37,882 nucleotides of DNA. Origin: a virus. Numbering within the stretch: position 1 is the first letter of the stretch; each line of letters begins with the position of its first letter. Made by a program: the position numbers and the translations under genes. The DNA lies in IMG/VR virus record IMGVR_UViG_3300022227_000011, positions 1 through 37,882 of that record; one strand, 5' to 3'. The notes under the pieces were generated by a model, which saw nothing but the letters and a program-made list of their open reading frames with translations, was not told the DNA's origin and ran no database searches. Positions 30,303 through 37,866 of this stretch are shown one piece after another.

Positions 30303-31424
30303 TTATATACCCGACAGGCGCACTACAGCCCATCCACGCTTAACAAGACAACCTGCAAGAGCGTTTGTGTAACCCTCTTTAATACCTTTTGTGGTTACAG
30401 TTGTATTTAGCGATTGCATTTTTGCGGGCACTAACTGCATCATTGTTTGATCGCCATCAGATCCAGTGCCGGACACTACGGGGGCGTACATATAGGCTAC
30501 ATTTTCGCCCCCAAATGCCTCGTTAAATTCTGGTATTGATTCAACAGTAATATTAGGATAATTGTCCTTGATCCATTTATTAACTGTCATACCGTTCGTA
30601 AATGATGCGTCAGTTTTGTTAAGTTGATCTTTAACATCGGATGCAAGCGCTAATTTAATCGGCATACTTTCAGGATCAACATGAGATCCTGATTGCTTAC
30701 GCAAACGAGATATATTAGTTACAAGATCAGTAATAATTTCAGCAACGGTTTTATCAGGCCAAGGAGTAGTACCACTACCGCCAACATCTACAGTCACAAA
30801 TGCAGGTAGATTAGGATCGTTAAGCACTCCATAAGTTCTGTTTACGCCTGCATTGAATCCATTAAAGAAAATCTCATTCCGTAATATTTCGAGAGCCATA
30901 GCTACAGCTTTTCTTTTTTCTGCTCTATCATTTATCTGTGCTGCGCTCGCTCGTTCGATCGCTAATTTGTTAGATTCCAACGCGATTTCAAACCTAACAA
31001 TACTGCGGATCTCATATGTATTAACCCACGATGTAATAGGAACATCACCGTGGTCTTTGTACATTTCGGGGGAGCCTATAAACTCCAATGTTGGCTGTGC
31101 AATTTCCTCGTCTCGCCAATTACCAACGGTAGCAACTGGAGCGATTAGATCTCCCCGTCTCGCTTGAGTGAGTATGTAAACAACGCCAGGTAAAAACTCT
31201 CGTAAAAACTGTACAGGGGTACCCATGCCAGCGGTGACAGGCTGCACTAAACCAGCATCCATAGACACACAGTTTTGAGCTAAAGAATTTGAGATCCCAA
31301 TCCCTTTTTTACGCATACCAAGCGAGTCTTGAGCGAAAGATTCTACCTCTGACGCATTAAGCATTATGCCGCTCATATCGTTAGATGATCGTAACTTTTC
31401 AATATGTAAAATTTCAGTAGTCAT
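30303..31424 (-). CDS. Major capsid protein (DUF2184)
   Basis: 373 aa. DAGLVQPVTAGMGTPVQFLREFLPGVVYILTQARRGDLIAPVATVGNWRDEEIAQPTLEFIGSPEMYKDHGDVPITSW is the typical DUF2184 capsid core, and the end YTNALAGCLVKRGWAVVRLSGI closes the P-domain strand. Directly after the cement protein and before a strong terminator. Confidence 0.9.
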   Translation of the reverse strand: MTTEILHIEKLRSSNDMSGIMLNASEVESFAQDSLGMRKKGIGISNSLAQNCVSMDAGLVQPVTAGMGTPVQFLREFLPGVVYILTQARRGDLIAPVATVGNWRDEEIAQPTLEFIGSPEMYKDHGDVPITSWVNTYEIRSIVRFEIALESNKLAIERASAAQINDRAEKRKAVAMALEILRNEIFFNGFNAGVNRTYGVLNDPNLPAFVTVDVGGSGTTPWPDKTVAEIITDLVTNISRLRKQSGSHVDPESMPIKLALASDVKDQLNKTDASFTNGMTVNKWIKDNYPNITVESIPEFNEAFGGENVAYMYAPVVSGTGSDGDQTMMQLVPAKMQSLNTTVTTKGIKEGYTNALAGCLVKRGWAVVRLSGI

Positions 31425-31434
31425 TTGTCAGCTC

Positions 31435-31941
31435 CTAAGCTGGTTGAGTTTGATCGCCAGCATCATCAAGATAAATAATAGCAATGCCAGAACTGAGCAC
31501 GTTTTTAATTCTTACAGTTCCACCTGGTACTCTAGTTGTCCCAGTCGGTGCTGGATTAACTGGAGATGATGAACTCAAAGTTCCGTCAGCATTATTATAA
31601 TAAACATAATCACCGATTGCTGCTGATGCTGGTAGATCAACAAACATATAACCCTGTAAATAGCATTCAACCTGCACGCCATTTTTAATTGTTGTGACAT
31701 TATCTAAACCTTGACGTACTAGAGATTTAGGGGATCCGATTATACCAGCAAAAACCCTTGACGCGCCAACTCCGACTTGATCGTCTTCGTTCTCGACCTG
31801 AGTTACAACAACCCCTATTTTATTAAGCGCTGGTTTATCTGATTCTAACAATTTTGCTCTGGTGCGTTGAGGTTCGGTAGAATAAAATTCACCGACTACG
31901 CCCGATCCTAACTCTTTATTTACAATGCTAGTTTGTCCCAT
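31435..31941 (-). CDS. Capsid cement / decoration protein
   Basis: 168 aa, beta-rich: VVVTQVENEDDQVGVGASRVFAGIIGSPKSLVRQGL and a second domain YVYYNNADGTLSSSSPVNPAPTGTTRVPGGTVRIKNV, matching the structural cement family that sits between protease and capsid. Stabilises the capsid outside. Confidence 0.78.
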   Translation of the reverse strand: MGQTSIVNKELGSGVVGEFYSTEPQRTRAKLLESDKPALNKIGVVVTQVENEDDQVGVGASRVFAGIIGSPKSLVRQGLDNVTTIKNGVQVECYLQGYMFVDLPASAAIGDYVYYNNADGTLSSSSPVNPAPTGTTRVPGGTVRIKNVLSSGIAIIYLDDAGDQTQPA

Positions 31942-31942
31942 T

Positions 31943-32482
31943 TTATAACCCCAATTTTTCAGAATGTTTGTCTTCTATAGCAGAATCTTGGCCGTGATCA
32001 ATAGAGTAACTGGGCTTGTTTTGAGCGGCTAAATATCCTTGCAATGTAGCAGCTTCTAGACCTGAATCACAAGCTAAGCCCAGCTTATCAATAGCATATT
32101 TAGCAACTGCGTTCTTATCCATTTCACTATGATCGAATTTGCCGACCAAAGAAAAAGATCTTTCTGCAAGATCGTTTTTCTCAGAAATAGATTTAACGAT
32201 TGTGTTTGCGTCTAATGCCGACGATTGCATTGTTTTTATTTGTGCTGACTGAGTGTCAACAGTTTTGTATAGATCTGAAACTTTATCAGATATGGCGTCA
32301 ATGCTAGCGCTAATGTCAGATAGGATACTTTCATCCATACCAGACTTATCACTATCTGCCTTTTTTTCGTCTGCCTTTTTTTCGTCTGCCTTTTTTTCGT
32401 CTTCATCTTTAGCGGACTTGTTAACGTCTGCTAACTGTTTTTTTAGCTTCTCAATTTCAGCCAAAGCTTCTTTAAGATCCAT
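31943..32482 (-). CDS. Nested scaffold protein (internal start in protease gene)
   Basis: In-frame ATG at 32482 (MDLKEALAEIEKLKKQL) preceded by GGTGA. It would give a 179-aa scaffold that shares the C-terminus of the protease, the same layout as lambda C/Nu3. This is inferred from the ribosome binding site and coiled-coil content. Confidence 0.5.
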   Translation of the reverse strand: MDLKEALAEIEKLKKQLADVNKSAKDEDEKKADEKKADEKKADSDKSGMDESILSDISASIDAISDKVSDLYKTVDTQSAQIKTMQSSALDANTIVKSISEKNDLAERSFSLVGKFDHSEMDKNAVAKYAIDKLGLACDSGLEAATLQGYLAAQNKPSYSIDHGQDSAIEDKHSEKLGL

Positions 32483-33049
32483 ATTTTCACCATTTTGTTG
32501 ATTGTTTATATTTAAATTATCAAGAGCAATAGATGCTCTATCCATTGCCACAGCTACCTCGGAACCCATACGGCCATTTTGTACAGATGCGAGATGATTA
32601 CCTCTGATTCTGGTTTGTATTACATCGTAAGATTCGCCGTTTGGGGATATACCGCTAGCTATTTTCCACAAGCAACCGAACCCACAGGAAAGCTCTTTAA
32701 GACCATTTTTTATGGACTCTTTTAAATTATCCCCGAAAAGTTTCAGGTCAGAAAATAGGGTTCCGTCACGAAAATAAACGTCTGAACCAATCACGCCCTG
32801 AACCCCTACTTCTTCCGCACTTGTGCCCCTATCGCCTAGCATTTCATGAACAGGTATCCACGGTATAAGCTCAAAAGATTTAATAGTTTCAGGGTTGTTA
32901 AGTTCCTCGTCCGGCCTCCACACGTTGTAAATTTTGTCGGGGAGCAACTCGGTTGATATCTGACTTCCAAGGTACTGGAATACTCCGCTTTTTGATATCG
33001 GATTATCTTTAATATATACAAAGCCGTTTTCGTCGACTGTATGAGCCAT
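31943..33049 (-). CDS. DUF2213 prohead protease-scaffold fusion
   Basis: 368 aa. The first ~165 residues form a DUF2213 capsid protease domain, with SGVFQYLGSQISTELLPDKIYNVWRP at the start and RGNHLASVQNGRMG near 149-162 holding the likely His and Ser of the active site. The rest (from about 190) is a Lys/Glu/Ala/Asp-rich coiled coil with a 15-bp tandem repeat (KADEK x3), typical of scaffolds. An internal ATG with a good ribosome binding site suggests a separate scaffold product. Confidence 0.85.
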   Translation of the reverse strand: MAHTVDENGFVYIKDNPISKSGVFQYLGSQISTELLPDKIYNVWRPDEELNNPETIKSFELIPWIPVHEMLGDRGTSAEEVGVQGVIGSDVYFRDGTLFSDLKLFGDNLKESIKNGLKELSCGFGCLWKIASGISPNGESYDVIQTRIRGNHLASVQNGRMGSEVAVAMDRASIALDNLNINNQQNGENMDLKEALAEIEKLKKQLADVNKSAKDEDEKKADEKKADEKKADSDKSGMDESILSDISASIDAISDKVSDLYKTVDTQSAQIKTMQSSALDANTIVKSISEKNDLAERSFSLVGKFDHSEMDKNAVAKYAIDKLGLACDSGLEAATLQGYLAAQNKPSYSIDHGQDSAIEDKHSEKLGL

Positions 33050-33096
33050 TTATTTATTATTTCCGTTACAAAAAAAATATTGTTGCAATTTATGTA

Positions 33097-33125
33097 AGTA
33101 TATGCAATTTAAAGGTCGAATGCAA
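33097..33125 (-). promoter_or_regulatory. Late leftward promoter ahead of the protease
   Basis: Minus-strand TTGCAT (33120-33125), 17-base spacer, TATACT (33097-33102). It stands at the head of the long protease-to-tail operon. Repeats of the form TGCAATTTA in the spacer and beside it (33084-, 33103-) may be binding sites. Confidence 0.6.
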
Positions 33126-33162
33126 AATATACAATAAATAGTAAATTATCCCCGAATAATGG

Positions 33163-33190
33163 TTGCAATCAAAACTCGGATTGGTAATAT
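33163..33190 (+). promoter_or_regulatory. Rightward promoter ahead of the methyltransferase cassette
   Basis: TTGCAA (33163-33168), 16-base spacer, TAATAT (33185-33190), about 40 bases ahead of the ATG of the MT-A70-like gene. Confidence 0.5.
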
Positions 33191-33228
33191 GGCTCTATCG
33201 AAACGAAACATTGAAAGAGAAAATTATT

Positions 33229-33792
33229 ATGAAAAAATACAGCGTGATATATGCAGATCCACCTTGGTCATTTAATTCGAAAAAAACAGGCGGATCAATG
33301 AAGAGTGGAGCGGCTAGTCAATACCCAACCATGAGCAGTGAAGACTTAAAGAATTTAGATGTTGAATCAATATCTAATGATAGCTCATTGCTTGTAATGT
33401 GGTATGTAGGGAGTCAGTCGCAAGAAGCCTTAGACTTATGCAGAGCTTGGGGGTTTAGGTGTGTAAATATCAACGGGTTTGTGTGGCGTAAACTTACAAA
33501 GCATGGAAAGGATCATTTCGGAATGGGATCTATAACTAGGGCAGGTAGCGAATCCGCCTTGGTTGGAATCAAAGGCAGGACTGGGGGAATTATAAAAGAT
33601 CGAGGAGTTAGATCTGTAATAAGCGCTAAGACTGGTAAGCACAGCCAAAAGCCCCACGATTTTCGGCAAGCAATAGAAAAACTTTGCGGCGAAACTTCTA
33701 GATTAGAAATGTTCGCAAGAGAAAAATTCGACGGTTGGGATGTATTCGGTAATGAGGTTGAAGGCTCTATAAAAATAGGTAATAAAAAATGA
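33229..33792 (+). CDS. MT-A70-like adenine DNA methyltransferase
   Basis: 187 aa from an ATG with GAGA upstream; a longer frame has no good start. Starts KKYSVIYADPPWSF with the DPPW catalytic motif at residues 10-13, the MT-A70 signature, then SSLLVMWYVGSQSQEALDL, a VNINGFVWRKLTK strand and an end HSQKPHDFRQAIEKLCG...LEMFARE. This type methylates N6 of adenine in DNA. It opens the plus-strand cassette inside the head genes. Confidence 0.9.
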   Translation: MKKYSVIYADPPWSFNSKKTGGSMKSGAASQYPTMSSEDLKNLDVESISNDSSLLVMWYVGSQSQEALDLCRAWGFRCVNINGFVWRKLTKHGKDHFGMGSITRAGSESALVGIKGRTGGIIKDRGVRSVISAKTGKHSQKPHDFRQAIEKLCGETSRLEMFAREKFDGWDVFGNEVEGSIKIGNKK

Positions 33793-33867
33793 TATACACA
33801 ATTAAAGAAATGGCTGAGATTGCTGGTATTGCTGAAAGTTCAATGCGCTCTAGAGTTAAACGAATAT
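33770..33867 (+). repeat. Direct repeat of the HTH gene start, copy 1
   Basis: About 98 bases covering the last codons of the methyltransferase gene and the truncated HTH frame, repeated at 34273-34370 with about a dozen mismatches (offset 503). The intervening gene (33979-34275) lies between the copies. Confidence 0.8.
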
Positions 33868-33869
33868 AA
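33789..33869 (+). pseudogene. Truncated HTH gene copy (26 codons)
   Basis: MIYTIKEMAEIAGIAESSM is nearly the same as the start of the gene at 34292 (MIYTIKEMAKIAGITESNM) but stops after 26 codons. The region up to 33953 shows the further remnant EYKEDDEHRILYVSIVNTIK in another frame. Probably a decayed or partial duplicate. Confidence 0.65.
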
Positions 33870-33978
33870 AGAAGACGATGAGCACAGAATACTATATGTG
33901 AGTATCGTTAATACAATTAAAAACATAGAGATGATCGCTAAGAGAAGTAGCTAACTAAATTAATTTAAAGAGAAAATT

Positions 33979-34275
33979 ATGGCAATAGTAAAGATAGATG
34001 CAAAACACAAAAACGCTAAACGAAACACCATAGATTATCAAGCAAGGAATCAGTTAATTAAGATGTTTGAGGATGCAGGTTGTACAGTCCAGGTTATGAA
34101 TAATAAAAATCATCACTTAAAAGTAACTGGAAATGCTCGTGTTGTAGAATTCTATCCGACTACAGGTACTATTAACGCTAATAGAACATGCGATAGTAAA
34201 CCATACACAGCGCGAGGCATGAGTTTAGCTAGAGCTGTAAATCGTGTTGTTGGATTAGCGACACATGGTTATTAA
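33979..34275 (+). CDS. Small basic protein, possible HicA-like fold (98 aa)
   Basis: MAIVKIDAKHKNAKRNTIDYQARNQLIKMFEDAGCTVQVMNNKNHHLKVTG. A helix, three strands and a helix with NHHLKV and RVVEFYPTTGTINA loosely recall HicA mRNA-interferase-like or dsRNA-binding folds, in which a His in a G/N-H-H segment is catalytic. This likeness is weak; the protein may be a simple nucleic-acid-binding accessory. AAAGAG is upstream. Confidence 0.5.
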   Translation: MAIVKIDAKHKNAKRNTIDYQARNQLIKMFEDAGCTVQVMNNKNHHLKVTGNARVVEFYPTTGTINANRTCDSKPYTARGMSLARAVNRVVGLATHGY

Positions 34276-34370
34276 AAATAGGTAATAAAAAATGATATAC
34301 ACGATTAAAGAAATGGCCAAGATTGCTGGGATTACTGAAAGTAATATGCGCATTAGAGTTAAACAGATGG
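34273..34370 (+). repeat. Direct repeat of the HTH gene start, copy 2
   Basis: Full-length partner of the repeat at 33770-33867. It begins in the last codon of the small basic gene and runs to about codon 26 of the HTH gene. Confidence 0.8.
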
Positions 34371-34774
34371 AGTCGTTAGGAATGAAGGTGGAAAGAAACG
34401 GCCTAACAACTGTTAAAGCTACCGATTGGGCTATAGCAGAAGAAAAAAGATCATTAAAAAGAAAAAAAGAGGTTGAGAAATTGGAAATTAAAATATTAAC
34501 TGAAAAAATTAGAAATGAAAAATTATTTGATAATCGGGAATCAGAAATAAAAAAAATTGATTTTTTAATAGATAAGGTTAAACGTGAAAACAAATACACA
34601 AGATTCACAATGTCAAGAATACTCGCTATAAAAGATGTTTTTATTAATAGATATAAAGTGCCTGCTGCATCTGAAAAGTACAGTGTACCGAAAACCACTA
34701 TTGAACAAGATAAAAAAAGAATATTAGCACAGCTAGCTAAATATCAGGATAGCCAGGAGTATAAAGAATTATGA
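34292..34774 (+). CDS. Helix-turn-helix DNA-binding protein with coiled-coil
   Basis: 160 aa. Residues 1-28 (YTIKEMAKIAGITESNMRIRVKQM) look like an HTH, of the MerR/Xis-like kind, then a basic coiled coil (55-120) and a C-terminal QDKKRILAQLAKYQ helix. The function may be regulation of the cassette or a packaging/terminase-small-subunit-like role (compare phage-borne Nu1-like proteins); not settled. Confidence 0.6.
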   Translation: MIYTIKEMAKIAGITESNMRIRVKQMESLGMKVERNGLTTVKATDWAIAEEKRSLKRKKEVEKLEIKILTEKIRNEKLFDNRESEIKKIDFLIDKVKRENKYTRFTMSRILAIKDVFINRYKVPAASEKYSVPKTTIEQDKKRILAQLAKYQDSQEYKEL

Positions 34775-34818
34775 ATAATAAAGATTTATAAGATCTGATC
34801 GAGCTATGGAAAGTAACA

Positions 34819-35106
34819 TTGTTAAGAAGGAAAACTGATTTACACAGGCTTAAGAATGAGCAAAAAACTGAATTAATGCCAGATACAGCGATCCAAATGG
34901 CCTACTGGTTGTGCCAAGGTGATATAAATAGATTAACTGAATGCATAGAGGATGCTGAAAGTGTATTAGGTTTTGCTCATCCTGCAAAACAGTTTCTACA
35001 GGATTTTTTACCATCCGCCGTTAATTGCATTAAAGCAGACAAAATAAGTATAGACAAAATAATTAGAGATAAAAAAAGACAATCTATTTTTAAGATTAAA
35101 AAATAA
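34819..35106 (+). CDS. Hypothetical protein (95 aa), likely disrupted start
   Basis: From a TTG the frame gives MLRRKTDLHRLKNEQKTELMPDTA... helical, basic at both ends. An ATG at 34771 overlaps the HTH gene stop in the usual ATGA manner and is in the same frame, but a TAA at 34789-34791 interrupts it after six codons. So the natural gene is probably MNNKDL-x-DLIELWK..., now broken, or it starts at TTG or is read through. Family not recognised. Confidence 0.5.
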   Translation: MLRRKTDLHRLKNEQKTELMPDTAIQMAYWLCQGDINRLTECIEDAESVLGFAHPAKQFLQDFLPSAVNCIKADKISIDKIIRDKKRQSIFKIKK

Positions 35107-35136
35107 TTTAGAATGTATAAAGGATGCTGAAAGCAT

Positions 35137-35364
35137 ATGAAAATTATATCAATACAAAAAAAGGGATTTAACACTATCAATGTAGTAAATGAAGATGTTA
35201 AATCATATATAGGTAAGAAATGTTCAGCTTTATTTAATGACGGTACAATTAGAGAGGGCGTTGTGCTGCATGAAGCATATTGGCTGACTGGTTATTATAT
35301 TTTTGAATGTGGAAAAGGACATCATTTTGGTGTTGGTGTTGATTGTGAGATTATTTACAAATAA
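35137..35364 (+). CDS. Hypothetical small protein (75 aa)
   Basis: MKIISIQKKGFNTINVVNEDVKSYIGKKCSALFNDGTIREGVVLH, beta-rich, no membrane segment. Its upstream region repeats a short stretch (GGATGCTGAAAG) from inside the previous gene (34950s), suggesting local duplication that supplied its ribosome binding site. Function unknown. Confidence 0.55.
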   Translation: MKIISIQKKGFNTINVVNEDVKSYIGKKCSALFNDGTIREGVVLHEAYWLTGYYIFECGKGHHFGVGVDCEIIYK

Positions 35365-35373
35365 GGGTCGATA

Positions 35374-35472
35374 ATGTATAAATTTATTGAGAAAAACCAA
35401 GAGCTTTTGTTGGTAATTGTTTTTTTAATGTTTGTTGGATATTCGTCGTTGGTCGGTTGGGGGGTTATTTAG
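35374..35472 (+). CDS. Very small membrane protein (32 aa)
   Basis: ATG with AAGGG upstream, MYKFIEKNQELLLVIVFLMFVGYSSLVGWGVI, a single hydrophobic segment from residue 10 on. Last gene of the cassette. Such peptides may target the host membrane, but this is speculation. Confidence 0.45.
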   Translation: MYKFIEKNQELLLVIVFLMFVGYSSLVGWGVI

Positions 35473-35478
35473 CCCCCT
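35459..35478. terminator. GC hairpin between convergent genes (weak terminator)
   Basis: GGGGG(G) (35459-35464) and CCCCC (35473-35477) form a strong stem with an eight-base loop containing the stop of the 32-aa gene. No T run follows on either strand, so it would be a weak or factor-aided terminator. Confidence 0.4.
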
Positions 35479-36391
35479 ACTCAAACGTGATAACAGGCTC
35501 CATATAGCAGCCGCAACCATACCAATCGCCCGGCTTGCCTCTGGTTCCTGTTTTTTTGTCTATAATCGGGGGGTCGCTTAACTTATATTTATTACCATTA
35601 AGATCGTGAACATGAAATTGATTAGGTTTTTGCGCCCCCCCTCTGTGCCTCCATATGTATTCATCAAGTCCAACATCTCTCATTCTAGAGGCTGCTAAGT
35701 TATTGTAGACCTTACGGGTTTGGTCTAAAGCTACATTTTTTGCTTTGTTCTTATACACTCTATACCTGCCCACTAACGCCTCATTAATACTATCCTTTAG
35801 AGTAGTAAACGATCCTTCATTTGTAGATATAGAGCGAAATACAGCCTCTTTTACTGACGTTGTATAATCAGTTGCAATGGTTTTAATTAATGAAGAACTT
35901 TCGTCACTGCTAGACAAAATAATATCTTTAGTGCGCTGACTCATAGAATCAGTTTTAATATTTAGTCCTCCGCTTAATTTGTCAGTGGATTTTTTTAGGT
36001 TTTTTGAAGTTTGGCTATCAACATTAGTTATCATTTTTTTAGCGAAGATCATGCCGTAATCATTAAATCTTTTTTGCCATTTTAGCATTAAAGCATTCAT
36101 CAATATGCGAGCCTGAACAGAGATTGACGCATCCATAGCTACATTACTTAATGTTATTTTTTTAGGGTTATTACCTATTGATTTTTTTGCGGTAGATGAT
36201 TTAAATAGATTATTAACGTTTTTTGATACGTCAAGGTGCATCTTTCTTACCATCATTTGCGCTTCATTAGATAAACGATCCGCGAAAGCATCGTTAACTT
36301 TCATAGGCTCGCCTCTTAGCGTGGTATCCCTACCTTTTAGCCAGTCTGCACGTTTGCGAGTAATTGTAAATTTTTTATAGACTTTACCCAT
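35477..36391 (-). CDS. Minor head / morphogenesis protein (Mu gpF/SPP1 gp7-like)
   Basis: 304 aa. The C-terminal part has the conserved NVALDQTRKVYNNLAASRMRDVGLDEYIWRHR segment, the FHVHDLNGNKYKL block and the GDWYGCGCYMEPVI end, the signature of this family (Phage_Mu_F). It follows portal and is a minor capsid component near the portal. Confidence 0.88.
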   Translation of the reverse strand: MGKVYKKFTITRKRADWLKGRDTTLRGEPMKVNDAFADRLSNEAQMMVRKMHLDVSKNVNNLFKSSTAKKSIGNNPKKITLSNVAMDASISVQARILMNALMLKWQKRFNDYGMIFAKKMITNVDSQTSKNLKKSTDKLSGGLNIKTDSMSQRTKDIILSSSDESSSLIKTIATDYTTSVKEAVFRSISTNEGSFTTLKDSINEALVGRYRVYKNKAKNVALDQTRKVYNNLAASRMRDVGLDEYIWRHRGGAQKPNQFHVHDLNGNKYKLSDPPIIDKKTGTRGKPGDWYGCGCYMEPVITFE

Positions 36392-36393
36392 AT

Positions 36394-37866
36394 TTAAGAC
36401 TCGTCATCAGGGTCCATTCTCAAATCAATACCGGTGTAACCGCTATTCTTGTCCTTTATTAACTTCTCTCTTATGTCGATATTATCTATAGCTGACGCAT
36501 TATAAAGCATTGTATCAGCATTAGCGTTATTAACTCTAACTGTAGATTTATCTATATCTGACATTATTTTTAAGGACCTCCAGTTCAACTCTATTTCTAG
36601 ATTCTTAATCCCTAAATCTCCAGATAACTCGGACGGTATTAATCTAGCGTAATGAGCCTCGTATATTTCAGTCATTTCATTTCCTTGCAATGCCTCGACG
36701 TCCTCTAAATACATATCGTTTTCCTCGCTTCCACCACTAAAACCAGTCGAAGAAAATCCAAACTTTACCGCTGGGATTCCTAACTCTGCTCTAACTAATT
36801 GGTATTGAGTCGTTATCACGTTATCTAGATCTGTTAAGTTAGTATCTATTTGATTTATTTCTTCTTCCTTGCCTGCTATTGTTACGCCGTAATTATCTCT
36901 AAACTCGTTAGCTAGTTCCAAGTTTTGTCTCACTTTTCTTTTATTTGCTTGAACTTTATCTAGATCCATCTTTCTTATAAGTAATCTTTTTGTCATTGTT
37001 AGCTGTGGTGCTTCGTTAGCCGTCCGCTCTGCTGCGTAAACTCGTTCATAAATTTTTTGAGTGAGCGGCACTCCTCCATATCGATAAGTCGGTTTTAAAT
37101 AATCGGCCACTTCATCACCTTTCAATATGACAAAATGCGAACGATGGTATCTTTTGCCGTTTAGATTCCAATATGTAGGGTTGTAAAAATTTATAGATGT
37201 AGGATCTATTAAATCCGTATCATCTAACTCTGGTGTTAGATGGTACGGATCTATTTGTGACATTCCTTCATATTTACCATTAGAAAAAGCATCAGGATTA
37301 AACGGTTGGGAATAATCGAAATTTGGATCGGTGTTTTTAAACAGAATATGACGAACACCAAAAACATTCCTAAAGGTTACACCCTCTACCATATTTTCCT
37401 TAAGTTTATATTTTTTATCTAATTTTGTTACTATTTTAATTTGTTCAAGGCTGAGATTGTCACCGCTGCTTAACTCTATATCCCAACCTTTCTTAACAGC
37501 ATCTTTAGGTTTCATTGCGCAACCTTTGGCAACTAGCGGTTGCTGACCGATCACAGCACACGGATAATAACCAATAAAAGAAGAGCTAGCTATGTAGTAG
37601 CTTAAGACATACGGATTAACATTTTCATAATTTGCGCTATACTGTGCAGACTCACCTATGCAAGAATCCATCGCCCCATTTTTAACAGTTTTGTTTTGCG
37701 GTTTAGGCGCTGTCCTCTGTATTGCATGATCTCTTATATATTGCTTTCTGAGATCAAGACTAACTAAAGCCCCATCGTTATCACCTTCATCTTTAGCAAC
37801 ATCCGTCGAGTACTCACTAGGCTCTAATTTGGCAGCCTGTTTGTTTTTTTCTTTTCGCCAAACCAT
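36394..37866 (-). CDS. Portal protein (DUF1073 family)
   Basis: 490 aa here. It forms the ring at one capsid vertex for DNA entry. Typical parts are NVNPYVLSYYIASSSFIGYYPCAVIGQQPLVAKGCAMKPKDAVKKGWDIEL, HRSHFVILKGDEVADYLKPTYRYGGVPLTQKIYERVYAAERTANEAPQL and the C-terminal LNWRSLKIMSD. The database name of this domain now mentions Acb1; that enzyme's HxT motifs are not seen here and the position shows a portal. The true start is probably the ATG restored in the left overlap copy (MKWFWRK), so the protein would be 492 aa and span the closure. Confidence 0.88.
   Translation of the reverse strand: MVWRKEKNKQAAKLEPSEYSTDVAKDEGDNDGALVSLDLRKQYIRDHAIQRTAPKPQNKTVKNGAMDSCIGESAQYSANYENVNPYVLSYYIASSSFIGYYPCAVIGQQPLVAKGCAMKPKDAVKKGWDIELSSGDNLSLEQIKIVTKLDKKYKLKENMVEGVTFRNVFGVRHILFKNTDPNFDYSQPFNPDAFSNGKYEGMSQIDPYHLTPELDDTDLIDPTSINFYNPTYWNLNGKRYHRSHFVILKGDEVADYLKPTYRYGGVPLTQKIYERVYAAERTANEAPQLTMTKRLLIRKMDLDKVQANKRKVRQNLELANEFRDNYGVTIAGKEEEINQIDTNLTDLDNVITTQYQLVRAELGIPAVKFGFSSTGFSGGSEENDMYLEDVEALQGNEMTEIYEAHYARLIPSELSGDLGIKNLEIELNWRSLKIMSDIDKSTVRVNNANADTMLYNASAIDNIDIREKLIKDKNSGYTGIDLRMDPDDES

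Noticed and set aside
33163-33228. Upstream extension of the MT-A70 gene from a TTG
   Set aside because: The TTG is part of the -35 element and the extra residues are not conserved-looking; the ATG at 33229 starts right at the catalytic fold.
36394-37866. Reading the portal gene as an anti-CBASS nuclease because of the domain name
   Set aside because: Length, position between terminase and Mu F-like gene, and sequence blocks fit a portal; no HxT pair typical of Acb1 was seen.
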